Shown here: piece after piece, positions 60,376 to 64,000 of the stretch
Position numbering within the stretch: position 1 is the stretch's first letter
Layout of the letters: each line of letters starts with the position of its first letter
Source of the DNA: Butyrivibrio sp.
GTDB lineage: Bacteria; Bacillota_A; Clostridia; Lachnospirales; Lachnospiraceae
Reading direction: 5' to 3'
DNA length: 64,000 nucleotides
Assembly (NCBI GenBank): GCA_017996845.1
Contig: JAGOGF010000001.1
Location: 43,772 to 107,771 of the forward strand
Translations under genes and position numbers: made by a program
Notes under the pieces: model-generated
Databases searched by the model: none
Told to the model about the DNA's origin: nothing
The model's input: only the letters and a program-made list of their open reading frames with translations

Positions 60376-61689
60376 TCATCGTGATTTTTTATAATTCTTT
60401 TCCGCATCTATTAGTGCCCGCTGTGTACGCTTGATTCCATTCTTATGGAGATAGAACATTAATATTCTTAAATATGTTGAAGGATGGTATGATTTTCGTT
60501 CTTTCTCGTCCCCATTACCAACAAGAATTCGTGGAATTGAATTCACATCAAGGGCTTTTATTGTTGCAATCTCCTTTGATTCAATCGTACATGCTATCTC
60601 ATTATGAAAAATGTCTATTGAACACGTAAGTTTTACCACACACATGATAGTGAAATTATAAATATCACCTTCCATATCAACGCTGAGAACTCTGATCGAA
60701 TCTTGATCCACCAGATCTTTATACTGATCCTCACTTAAACCGAATTCTTCCATGAATGCTCTTCTGGTCCATACCTTTAAAAATGGTTCATGAAATGACT
60801 GTCCATCATTGAAATCCTTAAACTCAATCTGTTCACCCAGCGTTGCAGCAAATGTATTCGGATAATCATTTTCTTTGTATTGGCTGATGGTACTGATTAC
60901 TACTTTCCCATCATCCGTTTCGATCAGCAAATGTAAGCACAGGCTGTTAGGCAAATAACTGCTTTTAAATTTATTATCAAGCTGTTTCTGAAGAAGCAAT
61001 CTTGCAGCTTCAGAATTATAATCTTTGCGAAAATAATCCCAAGTACAAGTACACTGGCACCAATCGGTTCTTTTAAGGCTCAAAAATAGCTGCGGCCGTT
61101 CTTTGTTGTAATTCATTTCACAGCGTGTAAGCATAAATCTGGGAAGATTGTTGCCTCGGTCTATTATTCTCTTGTACTTGTCACTCTGTTCAAACTTTTT
61201 ATACAGGTTTTCCCAGTCTAAACTAATCCCTGTTCCTTTTTCTGCCTCTTCAGCAGACTTCATTCGATACATATTGTCGTCATAAGCAGCTATCTGAATA
61301 TCTTCTGGTTTCCAGCCATTAATCAAATCTTTGCAATATACGACTGTCCTGTCCATTCCCCATGAGAAGCCACCGCCTGTATTTCCTACGCCTTTATCAG
61401 TGATCTTATCATCCGTGTGGCGCTTCATTATGGAATCAAATTCAGGTTCTATTCTTTGGGCAAAAACTATCCGTTTTGTTATTTCATCAAAAATCAGGAT
61501 AAGAATACCCAGTACTGTAAATATATAAAGAAATATTGTCCCAAGACTCCCGATTTTAAAAAGTTTTATAACCGCCCCGACAAAGTTTGGAGATATTGCT
61601 TGAGAGAACCACGCAAGAAGATATGTGATATAAATTTCCCAGTAATGTGATTTAAGCAGAAGTATGAATTTCCTGAACTTATACGCCAT
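60376..61689 (-). CDS. Two-TM protein with divergent NUDIX-like domain
   Basis: 437 residues. Two TM helices (about 10-32 and 37-58) with a short outside loop, a linker, and from about residue 225 a NUDIX-like fold: NSLCLHLLIETDDGKVVIST, then TRRAFMEEFGL, which agrees with the core R-E-U-x-E-E-x-G-U at all but one position (E to A). Catalysis is uncertain; it could be a nucleotide-derived-signal sensor or hydrolase anchored to the membrane. ATG 61689 has GAGG 9 nt upstream. It precedes the 800-residue protein by 60 bp, so both likely act together. No established name. Confidence 0.72.
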   Translation of the reverse strand: MAYKFRKFILLLKSHYWEIYITYLLAWFSQAISPNFVGAVIKLFKIGSLGTIFLYIFTVLGILILIFDEITKRIVFAQRIEPEFDSIMKRHTDDKITDKGVGNTGGGFSWGMDRTVVYCKDLINGWKPEDIQIAAYDDNMYRMKSAEEAEKGTGISLDWENLYKKFEQSDKYKRIIDRGNNLPRFMLTRCEMNYNKERPQLFLSLKRTDWCQCTCTWDYFRKDYNSEAARLLLQKQLDNKFKSSYLPNSLCLHLLIETDDGKVVISTISQYKENDYPNTFAATLGEQIEFKDFNDGQSFHEPFLKVWTRRAFMEEFGLSEDQYKDLVDQDSIRVLSVDMEGDIYNFTIMCVVKLTCSIDIFHNEIACTIESKEIATIKALDVNSIPRILVGNGDEKERKSYHPSTYLRILMFYLHKNGIKRTQRALIDAEKNYKKSR

Positions 61690-61765
61690 AAAAATCGACC
61701 TCATTTCAAAGTGTAGTAACACAGAGTTGCCTTAGAATTTAAATTCCTTCATCCATGTCTATATT

Positions 61766-62618
61766 TCATCGCCATTCCAGTATTTTCTTCGCCATCTCCA
61801 GATACTGCTTCTTTACTTTCCTCGGCCCGGCAATCTTCATCTGCCCTGCAAAGTGGAAACACCATGCACAAAATGTCATACTGGCAGCTACTGCCACAAC
61901 CACCTTAAACTGATCATCACTAATTCTTTCCGTATGAATATTGTCACCAAATTTATCGATCACAGACTTCATCAGTTCGTTGTTACAGACAAGCTCTACC
62001 TCCTGCTCCTCACCATCAAACATCTCAATGATTTTCCGTACATAATCTGCCATGACAAAGTTCTCCGGTTTTGGCAGCGGGGGCTCCTTCAGAATCTCCA
62101 AATCAATGATCCTGTCCACGCGGAATGCAATCACCTTCTGATGTTTTTCCGAATAGCCGACCAGATAATAAAAATCATCATTCCATAAGCATCCATAAGG
62201 ACTGTTCACATAGATCTCGCCGTCATTGCGAAGGACCTTCTTCTTATCTGCATCATATTCTGTATACTGAAAACGAACCTGCCTCTTTGTCTGGACTGTC
62301 TCAATCAGCTTGTCAATGACATAGTACAGCTGCGGATTATCAGTCTTAATCCGATCCGCCGTATAGATCCTAGGCTTAATCTGTTCTTTCTGATAAATAC
62401 TTCCAAGAGATGAAATCTTATTGATCAGATTCTCACTTTTCCCGGCACTGATAAATCTTGATGACGAAACTGCATCCACAAGAAGACTCTTGCATCTTTG
62501 GGCTTTTCAATATTATCCAGTATTACCCAGTAATACCCTATTTTCTTTGTTCCAAAGACACGATTCTGATTACACAAAATTTGAATTCGTCGTTTTGATA
62601 TTCCCATTTTTCAGCCAT
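61766..62618 (-). pseudogene. Chimeric HTH / WYL regulator pseudogene
   Basis: The 3' part (61766-62491) encodes a WYL ligand domain beginning KSLLVDAVSSSRFIS and continuing through DFYYLVGYSEKHQ and AFRVDRIIDLEIL, but the HTH that normally precedes it is missing. The 5' part (62494-62618) encodes an unrelated excisionase-type HTH in another frame: MAEKW then a one-base deletion, then GISKRRIQILCNQNRVFGTK and EKPKDARV. The junction joins the two out of frame. A shortened WYL protein from GTG 62479 (237 residues) is possible but has no convincing SD and no DNA-binding domain. Confidence 0.7.
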
Positions 62619-62815
62619 TTGACGTATTATACTCTCTTTTTACACCTCTAAGGTAACGCAATACTTAACAAACCACGATGAAAATATTATAATCTTTATT
62701 GCGAACTGTATCAATTGTTATTGGATTTTTCATCAGTTTCCATCTTGTTTTGGTCGTTTTTTTGACCAATATCATAAGTTGGCTTATCCAGTTGGTGACG
62801 TATCCCCAATTTTCT

Positions 62816-63328
62816 TTAATCAGACTCTTCCTGTCTGTCCACGCACTCAAATGTGAGCGCTGAATACCTATTCCTGCATTTTTTCACCAGCCGGTACTCA
62901 GCATAGGCAGCTTTCTTTTCTGCAAGTACCTGCGCATACTCGGCACTCAATTCTTTCACTCTTGGCAGCTTGTCTGTTTGCAGTTCTGTGAATGCCTGCT
63001 TCGCCGCTTTGTGCAATAGGATTTCTTCCCGATGTGCTTCAAAGAACTTTTTATTATAGCTGTACTTCCGGTAAGACACATACACCTCTTTGGTCTTTAA
63101 ATAGTTTATGATGTGAGTCTTTAACACGGAGATCTCTGCCAGACGCTTCTCTTTTTCTTTGATGGTCGATGACAGTTCTCCAAAACGTGCAGTATTTTCT
63201 TTGAGCTTTGCTTCGATTTCGCTGTAGTCCCTGACGCCATGCAGCTCCAGATAATAGATTTTCTTGGTGACCTGCTTAATGTTATTGTTCCCTGCTCCTT
63301 CCAAATTCAAATCTAACTGCCGATACAT
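62816..63328 (-). pseudogene. C-terminal fragment of a conjugative-element relaxase
   Basis: 170-residue frame. Its middle, RLAEISVLKTHIINYLKTKE, then KKFFEAHREEILLHKAAKQA, LPRVKELSAEYAQVLAEKKA and AYAEYR, follows the C-terminal coiled-coil region of relaxases of Tn1549/Tn916-like integrative conjugative elements. The nicking domain (three-His, Tyr) is absent, the C-terminal tail diverges after AYAEYR, and the start lacks a good SD. In 62619-62815 a short open tail (RHQLDKPTYDIGQKNDQNK...) may be another gene end, unidentified. Confidence 0.7.
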
Positions 63329-63385
63329 TGTCCATTCTTATTTGCCACCTTTCAAACACATGTATCATAGCTTTCCTCCATTTGT

Positions 63386-63417
63386 AAAAGAAAACGGACC
63401 TCCAATCAGAGGTCCGT
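63386..63417 (-). terminator. Intrinsic terminator after metG fragment
   Basis: Perfect 9-bp stem ACGGACCTC / GAGGTCCGT (63394-63402, 63409-63417) with a 6-nt loop; on the minus strand it is followed by TTTTCTTTT. It lies 20 bp past the stop codon. Confidence 0.88.
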
Positions 63418-63436
63418 CAAAAATGTTCTCTATAAA

Positions 63437-63934
63437 TTAATACAGCTTTGCCCCAGCCGGGATATGGTTATCCACCATCAGAAGGTGAAGTTCTTCATCC
63501 TCTGAATCCTTAAGGTTGTTTACTGCTGAAAGCAGCATACCGCAGGATTCAATTCCCATCATCGCTCTTGGCGGAAGGTTTGTAATAGCAATCAATGTCT
63601 TGCCAACAAGCTCCTCCGGCTCATAGAATGAATGGATTCCGGAAAGGATTGTTCTATCTGTCCCTGTACCATCATCAAGTGTGAACTGCAAAAGCTTCTT
63701 GCTCTTTGGTACTGCTGTGCATTCCTTAACCTTAACTGCTCTGAAATCTGATTTTGAAAATGTCTCAAAATCAACTGTCTCTTCGAATAAGGGCTCTATC
63801 TTCACACTTGAGAAATCAATCTTCTCTTCCGCTTCAGCCGTAACTTTTTCGGAGGTTTGGTTTGCATCACTCCTGGAAGCTTTATTGTCCTTACTTCCAG
63901 AAGCAGTGGATTTCAGTGTCGGGATTCGTAACAG
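63437..63934 (-). pseudogene. 3' fragment of methionyl-tRNA synthetase gene
   Basis: The open frame (165 codons after the in-frame stop at 63935-63937) encodes only the C-terminal tRNA-binding OB-fold of MetRS: a low-complexity linker, then KIEPLFEETVDFETFSKSDF, RTILSGIHSFYEPEELVGKT, ITNLPPRAMMGIESCGMLLS and AGAKLY at the end. The catalytic Rossmann domain with HIGH and KMSKS is missing, and no good start precedes the fragment. A short stand-alone tRNA-binding protein from GTG 63805 (122 residues) cannot be excluded. The 66 bp to the window edge (63935-64000) is unidentified. Confidence 0.7.
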
Positions 63935-64000
63935 CTATTCGCCATATTTATTCATCCCGGTTCATATCGATTCAGCCAAGCAGTTTTCTATGCTTTCACT

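Noticed and set aside
62665..62850. Minus-strand frame of 61 codons and a frame ending RHQLDKPTYDIGQKNDQNK
   Set aside because: The first overlaps the relaxase fragment and has no SD; the second looks like a protein tail but has no start and I could not name it.
1..64000. GEMM-type c-di-GMP riboswitch upstream of the c-di-GMP genes
   Set aside because: I read the intergenic regions for the conserved GEMM core on both strands and did not find it; a covariance-model search would be decisive.
1..64000. tRNA, rRNA, CRISPR array, intact transposase or integrase
   Set aside because: No cloverleaf, rRNA block, regularly spaced repeats or full recombinase gene was recognised in reading the window.

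Overview
The window looks like chromosomal DNA of an anaerobic, low-GC Gram-positive bacterium, most likely a Lachnospiraceae-type Clostridium. I infer this from strong AGGAGG-type ribosome binding sites, many short intrinsic terminators with U-runs, Lachnospiraceae-like protein families (DUF4256, TIGR04076, NAT_N/GNAT_C acyltransferase, GPH symporter, two-motif NfrB-like glycosyltransferase), and the absence of outer-membrane genes. All genes I support are on the minus strand except two, a polyphosphate pair at 11.5-13.9 kb. No rRNA, tRNA, CRISPR array, complete insertion sequence or replication origin was recognised.

Left part (1-43 kb) is dominated by signalling. It holds a BvgS-like sensor kinase behind a TspO-like membrane protein, two GGDEF+HD-GYP proteins, a membrane HD-GYP protein, an EAL protein with a degenerate GGDEF domain whose gene overlaps that of a solute-binding lipoprotein, two methyl-accepting chemotaxis proteins, and a SHOCT / response regulator / kinase operon with a methionine-rich sensor segment. 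In the middle of these c-di-GMP enzymes lies a two-gene operon (24.5-27.8 kb) for a processive glycosyltransferase with a C-terminal MshEN-type c-di-GMP-binding module and a UDP-GlcNAc 2-epimerase. This is the core of an NfrB/WecB-like, second-messenger-controlled ManNAc glycan pathway, so makers, breakers and a probable target of c-di-GMP lie together.

Two drug-resistance-type genes carry attenuator leaders. An ABC-F gene (17.3-19.2 kb) has a promoter, a 43-codon leader ORF and two successive terminators with related stems. An MFS exporter (30.0-31.4 kb) has a 12-codon leader peptide whose last codons form one arm of a terminator-like hairpin. Other genes here are housekeeping or small-enzyme genes: ferritin, GH3 glycosidase, tautomerase, cupin, VOC protein, acyltransferases and NTP pyrophosphohydrolase.

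From 43 to 50 kb there is an RsmH methyltransferase away from any cell-division cluster, then a sugar-uptake unit: a GPH symporter, an MBL-fold hydrolase and an AraC regulator fused to a GH39-like domain that has lost its catalytic glutamates. From 49.8 kb to the right edge is an accessory island. It has a three-gene PLD-helicase / NUDIX / HNH operon (probable phage defence), an AAA/DUF4143 ATPase, a solenoid protein, a macro-domain fragment, and an uncharacterised pair made of an 800-residue protein with a glycine-zipper segment and a two-TM protein with a divergent NUDIX domain. It ends in wreckage of mobile DNA: a chimeric HTH/WYL pseudogene, a relaxase C-terminal fragment and a 5'-truncated metG fragment.
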